In this document: positions 10,578-17,898 of the stretch, piece after piece
Layout: the number at the start of each line of letters is the position of its first letter
Numbering within the stretch: the first letter of the stretch is position 1
Origin: Shewanella dokdonensis
GTDB taxonomy: Bacteria; Pseudomonadota; Gammaproteobacteria; Enterobacterales; Shewanellaceae
NCBI RefSeq assembly: GCF_018394335.1
Contig: NZ_CP074572.1
Location: forward strand, 2,418,001 to 2,482,000
Reading direction: 5' to 3'
Length of the DNA stretch: 64,000 bases
Position numbers and translations under genes: made by a program
The notes under the pieces: generated by a model
What the model was told of the DNA's origin: nothing
The model's database searches: none
Seen by the model: the letters and a program-made list of their open reading frames with translations, nothing else

Positions 10578-11098
10578 ACGGTTTTCTATCCTTGAAAGCA
10601 TCACCCTTGTCGATCCTGGCCTCACACATACAGATTCAAGACGTTGTCTCGTTCGCCCATGCTCAACCTTCGTCGCTCGGTATTTGCCGGGCAGGATGCC
10701 CAAATGCCGTGGAGCAGCCCAGTTCAGCTACTCCGCATTTCAGTAGCGCGGCTGGGGAGATTGGTGTCGTTTACATCAAATTTAATTCAGGGTTATTTTC
10801 CAATGTTGGGAGCGCACGACATAGTCGCATGTTTGCCCGAAAGTGAGTTAGCAGGGTGTTGGTGGAGCAAGCAACAAACGGACTTTATGCCCCAAAAATT
10901 CTCATCTATATACCGTTTAGTGGAAGTTTCCAGCCATGTGTTAAAACTGGATAGATATACTGTATCGTCCAGATGTCGCAAAATAGGCAGATTTCAGACA
11001 TTTCGACGTATTTTGATGTACGAATCATTGCTCAAAAAATAAAAATATTTTTATTTATCAAAAGAATGTCAGTAATATCTCTTTATGTAAATTCACGA
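10578..11098. other. Gene-poor stretch between repeat region and cassette array
   Basis: Short open frames exist on both strands but none has a ribosome binding site or recognisable family content. The GC-richer part to about 10,900 probably belongs to the repeat family; from about 11,000 the sequence turns strongly AT-rich (poly-A/T around 11,037-11,060), marking the approach to the cassettes. I find no integron integrase gene here on either strand. Confidence 0.5.
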
Positions 11099-11156
11099 AT
11101 TTGGACAAAATGTCGGAATTAAACACGACATTTTGTCGTCTAATACACTGTTAGGC
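11099..11156 (+). other. attC-like right half with hairpin, left boundary of first cassette (weak)
   Basis: A 12-bp perfect inverted repeat GACAAAATGTCG/CGACATTTTGTC (11104-11115, 11126-11137) is followed by TCTAATACACT and then GTTAGGC at 11150-11156, which matches the attC R' core GTTRRRY. I cannot find a matching R'' box upstream, so this could be a degenerate attC or another recombination boundary. The first cassette would begin at 11151. Confidence 0.45.
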
Positions 11157-11179
11157 TTTATCTATAACCAGAGGTCGTA

Positions 11180-11734
11180 ATGGAAATCAGGAAGGGTTCA
11201 AGTAGTGATCTACGCTGGATAGTAAAATTATTAAAAGAAGGCGCTAGAGACGGACATTTTTTACCAACAATGCAAATGCAAGCCGAAGGTTATTTAAACT
11301 CTGTTATTGAGCATGGTGGAGTTCAGATGATCAAACTTCGTAACAGTATTCAAGCTCCAGTATTTGTACCAATGGAGTTGTCTGTAGCTGAAATTGATGG
11401 CTCTCCTTCGTCATTTCTTGTTTGTTGCAAAGAAAATAACGAAGTTGAAGTTCATTTGGCTGGAACAAAAACGCCTTTCAAACAAAAAGGCTGTTTTACT
11501 TATTTAGTTCAAGACACTATTTCTAAAAATCAAAATAGTAAAATTTATGCTCGTTGTTACAGAAAATCATCAATAGCTATCGACGCCTTAAAAAAGCTAA
11601 ATTTTGAAATTGCAGCTGGCGGTGATCCTATTGAATTGGTTCATACTAAAATAAAGCCTAACAAGCAAATCAACGGGACTCGAAAAACTTGGCTTTCCTC
11701 CCTTTGGTCGTCAATTGTAGCCAAGTTTTCTTAG
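11180..11734 (+). CDS. GNAT-like N-acetyltransferase, integron cassette gene
   Basis: 184 residues, AT-rich codons unlike the flanking genes. The N-terminus MEIRKGSSSDLRWIVKLLKEG resembles the first strand and helix of the GNAT fold. FKQKGCFTYLVQDTI sits where the acetyl-CoA loop would be, and SSIAIDALKKLNFEI matches the last helix and strand. These features suggest an acetyltransferase but the family is divergent and the substrate unknown. Its last ~26 codons overlap the cassette's own attC (from 11656), so the C-terminal tail is recombination-site sequence read as protein. AGAGGT precedes the ATG. The gene lies in cassette 11151-11749. Confidence 0.6.
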   Translation: MEIRKGSSSDLRWIVKLLKEGARDGHFLPTMQMQAEGYLNSVIEHGGVQMIKLRNSIQAPVFVPMELSVAEIDGSPSSFLVCCKENNEVEVHLAGTKTPFKQKGCFTYLVQDTISKNQNSKIYARCYRKSSIAIDALKKLNFEIAAGGDPIELVHTKIKPNKQINGTRKTWLSSLWSSIVAKFS

Positions 11735-11757
11735 CCCGTTATTTGGTCGTTATGTAC
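11656..11757 (+). other. attC recombination site of the GNAT cassette
   Basis: R'' is GCCTAAC (11656-11662), within TAAAGCCTAAC, which is the exact complement of the cassette start GTTAGGCTTTA. L'' CAAATCAACGGGACT pairs with L' AGCCCGTTATTTGG, leaving extrahelical bases as expected of attC. The inner stem AAAACTTGGCT/AGCCAAGTTTT is perfect. R' is GTTATGTAC at 11749-11757, with the crossover after G11749. All attC elements are present. Confidence 0.85.
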
Positions 11758-11769
11758 TAGGAGTAAAAA

Positions 11770-12875
11770 GTGACAAACAAGTATTTTTTGGATGAAAGTG
11801 GAAATACAGGCGATTTAGTAAAATTACCTGCTGATATTAACTTTGCTAATCAACCATTTTTTTCGCTATCTTGCGTTAAGGTTGAAAGCTGTGAAGATCT
11901 AAATGAATACATAGAAGCCTTGAAGAAAAAACATAAAGTTCAAGGTGATGAGTTAAAATCAAAAAATTTGTATAAGTCTAAACCAAAATTTATAATTGAT
12001 TTGTTTCATTACATAAAACAGGAAAATCTTCCTTTCTATGTTGAAGTTGTAGATAAAAAATATTGTATTACAACTTCGATGGTTAACCACCAAATTGTCC
12101 CTCCATATTTTCAACAATTTGATAATGAGCAGCAGGCTATTGGTTTTGGAAATGAACTGGCTGACTATTTGGCCGAGCATTTACCTTTAAAGTGTTATGA
12201 TGCATTTTTGAAGCATGTATAGATAAATCTGAATCAAAACTTCTTAACTCAATGAAAGAGTTGAGGAATTATTTCAGAAGTAAGGAGTGTACATTCCAAT
12301 ATAAGAGCAAAGCTCTAAATTGTGTACAAGAAACCATCAAGTTTTATCACAATAATAAATCGCATAAGGCTGATTTAGTTAAAAATTTAATTCCAATACC
12401 AGATATAAGTAAAAGAGGAAGTGATATTCATCTTCTTCCTCATGTGCATTGCTGGTTTAATATTATGGCTAAAGTGAACAAACACCACAAAGGAGATATG
12501 TCAGATGTTGCATTCTTTCATGATCAGCAAGATCATTTTGATGATATTTTAGTATATTGTACCGAACAAATTAGAAATTTTAGTGGTGAAAATCAATTCG
12601 ATCCTACAACTGACTTTAATATAAAGGATGAGATATCTATTCATTTTCCTGACTCTAAAAAAGTATCAGGAGTTCAATTGGCTGATGTATTAGCAGGATT
12701 TATGTCCAGATATGTTATGGATTTCATTTATAATGATGACGTAATTGATGATGTGTATCATGATGTTTTTGCGAAACTGTTAGAGTCTTACAATCCCAAA
12801 GTGAACAATTTTAGTGTTAACTTTGTTCTTCCTATTAGTAGAAGAAATAAATTGTTCAAAAAATTTAAGTTGTAA
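11770..12875 (+). CDS. DUF3800 domain protein, integron cassette gene (one frameshift)
   Basis: The DUF3800 hallmarks are the N-terminal YFLDESGNTG with its acidic residue, and near the C-terminus SGVQLADVLAGF with the conserved Gln-Leu-Ala-Asp. The fold is thought to be RNase H-like; the role is unknown, though family members often occur on mobile DNA. Start is GTG 11770 with AGGAG at 11759-11763. The frame breaks at the T5 run 12205-12209; a sixth T gives DAFFEACIDKSESKLLNSMKE, for about 368 residues in total. The gene is very AT-rich. It fills cassette 11750 to ~12997 together with the attC at 12878. Confidence 0.75.
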
Positions 12876-12877
12876 GC

Positions 12878-12997
12878 GTACATAACAAATTGCTTAAGCC
12901 GACTGCTAACGCGTGGCATTTTCAGTTCCAAAAAGTTTTGTGCTTACAGTGCATTGCTGTAAGTTAGGTATTGCGTTAGCAGCAGCTTAGCAAGGCG
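12878..12997 (+). other. attC site of the DUF3800 cassette, resembling Vibrio VCR repeats
   Basis: R'' GTACATAAC (12878-12886) is the exact complement of the cassette start GTTATGTAC at 11749-11757. L'' TTGCTTAAGC pairs with L' GCTTAGCAA with one extra base. An inner 10-bp stem CTGCTAACGC/GCGTTAGCAG is perfect. The block CTAACGCGTGGCATTTTCAG resembles the VCR sequence of Vibrio as I remember it. The expected final R' core is missing: the site runs into an IS10-like end at 12998, exactly where the crossover triplet should start. Confidence 0.85.
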
Positions 12998-14319
12998 CTG
13001 GGGGATCCCCTCATAATTCAGGCAATGCGGTAACGTGAACTCTCCGGATGTAATAAGTTATTGCCCATCGAATTTCAGAGATTGCAACGGGGTAATTCTG
13101 CCGTCGTTTTCTAACTTCTCTACCTAGTCTTATTAGTGATAGGACCGGACGGTTCCGGATAGTATTAGCCTGAAAGTCGCGCTGCCAATTATGCTTATGC
13201 GCAATTATTCCAATAAGCCTTAGTAGCCATTCGGCAAGCATTGCAATGAGCAACAGGATATCGAACCGTTTAGGGCAACGTGTTCTGCTGTGACGCAATC
13301 CTAGTCCGTATTGTGGGCTTTTAATATCGCGGAAGCTTTCTTCTATTTGCATTCGCTTGGCGTAGAGATTGACGAGTTTCTTTGATGTCAGCGATTCTGC
13401 GGGGATATTCGTTGCGAGTAGCCAGGGCTCTTTACTGCTGTCACGATAATTTTGTTGTGCATTGTGATGACGCCCTGCTTTGGAGGAACGCTGGTCTTTA
13501 CGTCCTTTGGATTTAGCTTTAAACAGGTGTAAACAGGCTTTAATGGGGCTTTTCCGACCCAGATCACCCATACCGAGATAACGTGCTCTGGCGTTGGCAG
13601 AAGGATAAAAGGACTTGTTGCTACGCCATTTGGACTGACCATGTTCACGAAAGCCGACTTCACCACGGACACGTCCAAGCCAGAACCACCCAAGTTTTTC
13701 AACTTCACGAAACCAAGTGTTGCGATAGCCCGCATCGGTGATTATTAGAGGACAACATCGTTCAGGCAATATGGCAGCCAATTCTCGTAGAAAGGGATTG
13801 TGACTGACCGGGGAATTGTATTGAGAAAATGGAAATACCCGCTCATAGAGGATGACTGAACGCCCTTCAAAGCTCACAGAAGCACGCAAGGTTTGATGGC
13901 GCATCTGTTCTCTTACATCAGACCAATCAATAAGAATTATCGGCATCGGATTTGCCCCGCAGAGCAGTTGGGCATGCCACCGATAAATATCGAGTCTTTC
14001 GTTGTGCAACGCGCGATTACCAAGCAATCGGTCGATACGTTTAATGTTGTGCTTAGCCGCAACGGGTCCAGTGATATTTCGGCCCAGTTCGGTAAGAGAA
14101 AGTTGCTGTCCATCAAGCAACGATTGCACAGCCAACATCAGAGAGGAAAGCCGTTTATGATACAAATTAGCGCATTGATTTTTAAGCAAATCATGTAAGA
14201 TAGAGATATCACGCATGGTGTATTGTTCTGGTATGTTTTTGGCGAGATGAATTAGATCAAATTGCACCATGCGTGTCTATATCATTGAATCTGCTTTAAT
14301 TTATGAGGGGATTCGTTAG
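12998..14319 (-). mobile_element. IS4-family insertion sequence, IS10-like
   Basis: About 1322 bp with one transposase gene. The ends are related inverted repeats: left CTGGGGGATCCCCTCATAATT and right (reverse complement) CTAACGAATCCCCTCATAAATT. Both resemble the IS10 outer end containing GATCCCCTCATAA, and the length is close to that of IS10. The 9-bp flanks AGCAAGGCG and ACGCGGGCG are not identical, so there is no clean target duplication; a deletion or recombination next to the element is likely. Confidence 0.85.
13011..14270 (-). CDS. IS4-family (IS10-type) transposase
   Basis: A 419-residue DDE transposase that cuts and pastes the element. Conserved IS10 segments are visible: LTELGRNITG, KHNIKRIDRLLGNRALH, IDWSDVREQ (first catalytic Asp), LIITDAGYRNTWF (second Asp), and YAKRMQIEESFRDIKSPQYG (catalytic Glu in the YREK-type motif). 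Length exceeds Tn10 transposase by a modest margin. The frame is intact, so the element may be active. It is transcribed against the cassette genes. Confidence 0.93.
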   Translation of the reverse strand: MVQFDLIHLAKNIPEQYTMRDISILHDLLKNQCANLYHKRLSSLMLAVQSLLDGQQLSLTELGRNITGPVAAKHNIKRIDRLLGNRALHNERLDIYRWHAQLLCGANPMPIILIDWSDVREQMRHQTLRASVSFEGRSVILYERVFPFSQYNSPVSHNPFLRELAAILPERCCPLIITDAGYRNTWFREVEKLGWFWLGRVRGEVGFREHGQSKWRSNKSFYPSANARARYLGMGDLGRKSPIKACLHLFKAKSKGRKDQRSSKAGRHHNAQQNYRDSSKEPWLLATNIPAESLTSKKLVNLYAKRMQIEESFRDIKSPQYGLGLRHSRTRCPKRFDILLLIAMLAEWLLRLIGIIAHKHNWQRDFQANTIRNRPVLSLIRLGREVRKRRQNYPVAISEIRWAITYYIRRVHVTALPEL

Positions 14320-14336
14320 ACGCGGGCGTTATATGG
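14316..14336 (+). other. Right end of a truncated attC beside the IS
   Basis: TTAGACGCGGGCG followed by GTTATATGG has the look of an attC L'/R' end (compare the VCR end ...TTAGGCGGGCGTTA). The left part of this attC is absent, replaced by the IS10-like element. The next cassette starts at 14329. Confidence 0.55.
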
Positions 14337-14371
14337 TCAGTTACTGATACTCACGAATTGTAAGGACTTTT

Positions 14372-14941
14372 ATGAAAGTTGCATTCATCATTTTCGATCA
14401 GATGACCACATTGGACCTGATCGGAGCCTATGATCCGCTAACCCGTTTGAAATCTATGAACATTCTTCCCGAGTTCGAGTGGGATATTTGTTCATTCACA
14501 AAAGAGGTAACCGACGATAAGGGGCTACGGCTTTTTCCTGACAAGGTTGGGGAAACATTGGTTGGGTATGACCTTATCTTTGTGCCCGGTGGTTTTGGAA
14601 CTCGTTCCCTTCAATTTGACCGTGGTTTTACGGACTGGTTGAAAACGGGCAGTTCTGCGAAATTAAAGGTTTCGGTTTGCACCGGGGCTCTCCTATTGGG
14701 TTCAGCCGGGTTTCTTGCCGGAAAGCGTGCGACAACCCACCCGAATGCGTTTGGTGAGTTGGAGACCTATTGCGACACTGTAGTTGACCAGCGCGTGGTT
14801 GATGAAGGTGATGTGGTGACTGGAAGGGGCGTGTCGTCATCTATTGATTTAGGCCTCTTTCTTGTTGAGCGATTGGCTGGTGTGGACGCCCGAATTAGAA
14901 TTTCGAAACAAATGGACTATCCATATTGGTGTGGGAGTTAA
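14372..14941 (+). CDS. DJ-1/PfpI family protein, integron cassette gene
   Basis: 189 residues of the class I glutamine-amidotransferase-like DJ-1/PfpI superfamily. Seen are the N-terminal MKVAFIIFDQMTTLDLIGAYD, the FVPGGFGTR loop and the nucleophile elbow VSVCTGALLLGSAG with the reactive Cys near residue 110. HPNAFGELE follows, and TGRGVSSSIDLGLFLVE near the end. The family includes isonitrile hydratases, chaperone-like and glyoxalase III enzymes, and the exact activity cannot be read here. GTAAGGAC lies before the ATG. Its base composition is higher in GC than the other two cassette genes. It occupies the cassette beginning at 14329. Confidence 0.85.
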   Translation: MKVAFIIFDQMTTLDLIGAYDPLTRLKSMNILPEFEWDICSFTKEVTDDKGLRLFPDKVGETLVGYDLIFVPGGFGTRSLQFDRGFTDWLKTGSSAKLKVSVCTGALLLGSAGFLAGKRATTHPNAFGELETYCDTVVDQRVVDEGDVVTGRGVSSSIDLGLFLVERLAGVDARIRISKQMDYPYWCGS

Positions 14942-14947
14942 GGAACC

Positions 14948-15025
14948 CCATATAACAAGGTAAATTAACTCGGATGCAAATTCCGCTGCGCTCCATTTGC
15001 ACCGGTTATTTGCAGCATTGATATG
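14948..15025 (+). other. attC site of the DJ-1/PfpI cassette
   Basis: R'' CCATATAAC (14948-14956) is the exact complement of the cassette start GTTATATGG (14328-14336). The inner arms TAAATTAACTCGGATGCAAAT and ATTTGCACCGGTTATTT pair except for extrahelical T bases, with a central TCCGCTGCGCTCC. The right core is degenerate: TTGATATG at 15018-15025 in place of GTTATATG. The array appears to end here. Confidence 0.75.
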
Positions 15026-15354
15026 ATTCCCTCTGTCAATAGGCACATAGCTTTCTTGTCCAGAAGCCTTGTCTGGCCAGAAAGAACCTGAATGAGTGAT
15101 CTTTGGCAAATCAGTTTCGGCGGTTGACCTTGCTCTCTTCATTGCCAATAAAAGTCGCGGGTTTGGTTATCCGCATGACTTGTTTACGCCGTTGGAGCCT
15201 TGCCTCTGTCTAGAGACGCGAGTTGATATCGCTTAACGCTGTCGAGGGTTGCTCGCACCGCTGCCGCCAATCGCTCTCATTCAGGTTGCAACTTTTACCT
15301 GCTTTACCGCTTAGATAGTACGCTGCCAAAGTGGTGTTTGCTGTATCCAGTTGT
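15026..15354. other. Gene-less stretch after the cassette array
   Basis: No open frame with family content or ribosome binding site on either strand, and I see no further attC core. It marks the border between the cassettes and the tetR region. Confidence 0.5.
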
Positions 15355-15399
15355 GGCCATTGAGACCGCTATAGTTGCAGCGGTCTTCTGTGTCGCTGA
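15355..15399. repeat. Short repeat downstream of tetR, copy 1
   Basis: GGCCATTGAGA, then after a short variable part GCGGTCTTCTGTGTC.CTGA. The same blocks recur at 17120-17164. In this copy GACCGCT and AGCGGTC form a 7-bp hairpin, so it may act as a terminator-like end for tetR, 39 bp beyond its stop codon. Confidence 0.6.
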
Positions 15400-15437
15400 A
15401 GACTGATGGGCTGTGACTCATAAGTCACGGCTATCGA

Positions 15438-16052
15438 TTAGCTTTCTGCGTGTTTGAGGGCGGGCAACAAAATATGGTCCAGTAAGGTGCCATAGTCTTC
15501 TTTGCTAAAAACGCGGTGCTCGATGCGACTGTGATAGGCCACCATGGCGACAATTATTTCACACGCCATATCAATATCTGCCTGAGGCGAAATTTCCCCT
15601 CTCTCTTGAGCCCGTAGCATCAATGTTCGGTTGAGTACGCTCCATGGCTCGAAAATTCCCTGCATGGCATCTTCCGCTATTTTCTGGTAACCCGCGTAGA
15701 AAGACCCCAGCCCCGCAAGTACCTTCAGTTTTCGCTCGCTATATTCTAGTGAATGCGGCTTGAGCAGCGCCATCAGGTCGTTTTTGAGTGTCCCTGTATC
15801 GGGGAGATGTTCGGTATTAAGGGAATTTCGACTCATGTGAACCATGGCATCACGTACGAGTTCCGCTTTGGAAGACCAGCGACGATAGACCGTTGCTTTA
15901 CCTACTTTTGCCTGGGTGGACACCATATCCATGGTCATACCATCAAAACCCGCTGCGGCGAGGATATCGATAGCGGACTCAAGAATAGCCTCATCCAGTT
16001 TGTGATTGCGTTTTCGCCCTACTGTCGCTGTGGCTTTTTCTGGGGGAGTCAT
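15438..16052 (-). CDS. TetR-family transcriptional repressor
   Basis: 204 residues. The N-terminal helix-turn-helix is standard (ILAAAGFDGMTMDMVSTQAKVGKATVYRRW, residues ~32-62 with the TVYRRW recognition helix). The C-terminal ligand domain is variable. It is transcribed away from the SDR gene at 16165, with a 14-bp palindrome in the gap. The likely arrangement is a local repressor controlling itself and the dehydrogenase. The ligand is unknown. Confidence 0.9.
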   Translation of the reverse strand: MTPPEKATATVGRKRNHKLDEAILESAIDILAAAGFDGMTMDMVSTQAKVGKATVYRRWSSKAELVRDAMVHMSRNSLNTEHLPDTGTLKNDLMALLKPHSLEYSERKLKVLAGLGSFYAGYQKIAEDAMQGIFEPWSVLNRTLMLRAQERGEISPQADIDMACEIIVAMVAYHSRIEHRVFSKEDYGTLLDHILLPALKHAES

Positions 16053-16079
16053 GCATGCCTCTTTTAATTCGATACTTGT

Positions 16080-16093
16080 TAGTTTCGAAACTA
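16080..16093. promoter_or_regulatory. Candidate TetR operator
   Basis: TAGTTTCGAAACTA is a perfect 14-bp palindrome in the 112-bp gap between the divergent tetR and SDR genes, 28 bp from the tetR start. Position and symmetry suit an operator; no binding evidence exists here. Confidence 0.55.
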
Positions 16094-16164
16094 TAATGTA
16101 TCGTAATTGTGTTTGTTACTAAAAATGCTTTCTAAACATTCATTTTTCAGCCGGAGTTTACCAC

Positions 16165-16923
16165 ATGAAAACCGTTATGATTACCGGATGCTCTTCAGGG
16201 TTTGGCCTTGAAATTGCCAAGTATTTCCTTGCGCGCGATTGGCAGGTCATCGCGACTATGCGTACCCCTTGCGATGGTATTTTGCCCAATTCTGATAGAC
16301 TAAGGATCCTGCCTTTGGATGTTACTGACATCGATTCAATCCATAAAGCGGTTGCAGCTGCGGGGACAATTGATGTGCTAGTGAATAATGCCGGAATTGG
16401 TTTCTTGAATGCATTGGAGGGGACGCCACTACAAAAAATCCGCGAGATTTTTGAAACCAACACTTTTGGCACTATGGCAATGATTCAGGCGGTATTACCG
16501 CAATTCCGCGCGCAGAAATCCGGTGTGATTGTGAATATCACATCCAGCGTTACTCTGAAATCACTGCCACTCTTATCTATCTATACGGCGAGTAAGGCGG
16601 CAGTGAATGCTTTTACAAAGTCGCTCGCGTTAGAGCTAGCACAATTTAACATTAGGGGCGGGGCGATATTACCTGGCCGTGCTCCAAGTACACGTTTTGG
16701 CGAAAATGCCAGTGTGCAAATGCTGGAATTTCCAGAGCCATACTTGGCGTTAACTCAGGACGTATTTTCTGGGTGGCAAGAATCGACTGAACCTGTCACT
16801 TATGCTGAAGATGTTGCCAAGGCTGTGTGGCACCTAGTCAATACGCCGACTGCGCCAATGTTGTTACCCGCAGGGGCAGATGCTATTGCATGGGCAGGAG
16901 CGGCAAACCTAGAGATGGTGTAA
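16165..16923 (+). CDS. Short-chain dehydrogenase/reductase (SDR)
   Basis: 252 residues of the classical SDR family, NAD(P)-dependent oxidoreductases of the cytoplasm. The cofactor motif TGCSSGFGLEIA starts near residue 7 and the structural NNAG motif near residue 75. The catalytic residues appear as the Ser of NITSSVTL and YTASKAA (Tyr-x3-Lys). It is divergent from tetR, with a candidate operator between them. The substrate cannot be inferred. Similar TetR/SDR pairs are often responsive to small lipophilic or carbonyl compounds, which is only inference here. Confidence 0.9.
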   Translation: MKTVMITGCSSGFGLEIAKYFLARDWQVIATMRTPCDGILPNSDRLRILPLDVTDIDSIHKAVAAAGTIDVLVNNAGIGFLNALEGTPLQKIREIFETNTFGTMAMIQAVLPQFRAQKSGVIVNITSSVTLKSLPLLSIYTASKAAVNAFTKSLALELAQFNIRGGAILPGRAPSTRFGENASVQMLEFPEPYLALTQDVFSGWQESTEPVTYAEDVAKAVWHLVNTPTAPMLLPAGADAIAWAGAANLEMV

Positions 16924-17119
16924 TGACGGGATTGTCACTGCCAATTACTAAAGGTGGTGACAACGCACTTCTCATTTTGCTGTGCCTGTATTGACGGTTG
17001 TTTGCTTGGCCTAAGCGTTTGTTGTTGCTGATGCTGTACCGCGTGCACTTCTCGTTAGTCGCAACGGCGTGGCCTGTAGTGTAACTGTGGTATAACGGTA
17101 TGCATCAACCAGGTGTTAA

Positions 17120-17164
17120 GGCCATTGAGATAGAGCATGACTGCTGCGGTCTTCTGTGTCACTG
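17120..17164. repeat. Short repeat downstream of marR, copy 2
   Basis: Second copy of the 15355-15399 element, 49 bp beyond the marR stop codon. GGCCATTGAGA and GCGGTCTTCTGTGTC are identical between copies; the part between them differs and the hairpin is lost. The 289 bp between the SDR gene and marR (16924-17212) hold no gene. Confidence 0.6.
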
Positions 17165-17212
17165 ATAACGGGGATTGATGGTAATTGGCTAAGTGCTCGT
17201 GGCGCGATTAGC

Positions 17213-17680
17213 TCAAGACGATGATTCAGGGTCGTTATTGTTTTCAAAAGCGTCCAAGCGTAGTTGCAAGCGATCAAACAAGGTTTTTATCACCTCGATT
17301 TCATCGTCATTGATGTCGATCAGCATGGTTTCTTCGAAACGGCACAGTTCGCCACGGATACATGCCACCCGCTGCTCGCCTTTCTCCGTCAGGAAGAGTT
17401 GTTTGGAGCGGCCATCGGCAATATCACGCTTGCGTTCTACAACGCCGTCACGTTCTAGTGCGTCAATAACGCGCACTAGGCTAGAACTGTCAACGCCTAC
17501 TCTCAATGCGAGTGCTTTTAGGGTAAGTCCTGGGCATTCGTTGAGGTGCACCAGTGGTACCCAGGTGGTATCGGTGAGGCCGATTGACGTTAACTGAGTT
17601 TGCATCACCCGGCGCCATTGGCGGGCGATCAAGGAAAAATGCAACCCAAAACGGGAGCGGGTAGTGGTAAATGTTGTCAT
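17213..17680 (-). CDS. MarR-family transcriptional regulator
   Basis: 155 residues. The winged helix is clear: LTLKALALRVGVDSSSLVRVIDALERDGVVERKRD, then the wing DGRSKQLFLTEKG. The LTDTTWVPL start and the SSSLVR recognition helix resemble SlyA-type members. It precedes an aldehyde dehydrogenase/GMC oxidoreductase pair on the same strand further upstream and may regulate it, but there is a 218-bp gap and no operator I would vouch for. Confidence 0.88.
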   Translation of the reverse strand: MTTFTTTRSRFGLHFSLIARQWRRVMQTQLTSIGLTDTTWVPLVHLNECPGLTLKALALRVGVDSSSLVRVIDALERDGVVERKRDIADGRSKQLFLTEKGEQRVACIRGELCRFEETMLIDINDDEIEVIKTLFDRLQLRLDAFENNNDPESSS

Positions 17681-17898
17681 GGGGCCATTATTAACAACTG
17701 GGGTTGGAATGTAAATCGAATAAGAGTAAGCGGAGCAAGGTCGTCATGTTTGGCATCGTAATGTTGTTGAGTGTTGAAAAACTATTGAGGTGTTGCGCGG
17801 TCATGACACTGACTTCGCTAAACTGCGCCCCGGCACCAATGCGTGGGGCGCTTGTTTAAGGCGTAGATGACAATATCCACGCCACTCACTGCTGCTTT

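Noticed and set aside
10644..11042. 132-codon frame in the repeat region
   Set aside because: It starts within repeat sequence, has no binding site and no family features; its two halves differ in composition.
12989..14328. 9-bp target duplication flanking the IS10-like element
   Set aside because: The flanks AGCAAGGCG and ACGCGGGCG agree at only five of nine positions.
14940..15437. Extra cassettes after the DJ-1 gene
   Set aside because: No further pair of complementary R boxes and no coding frame could be found.
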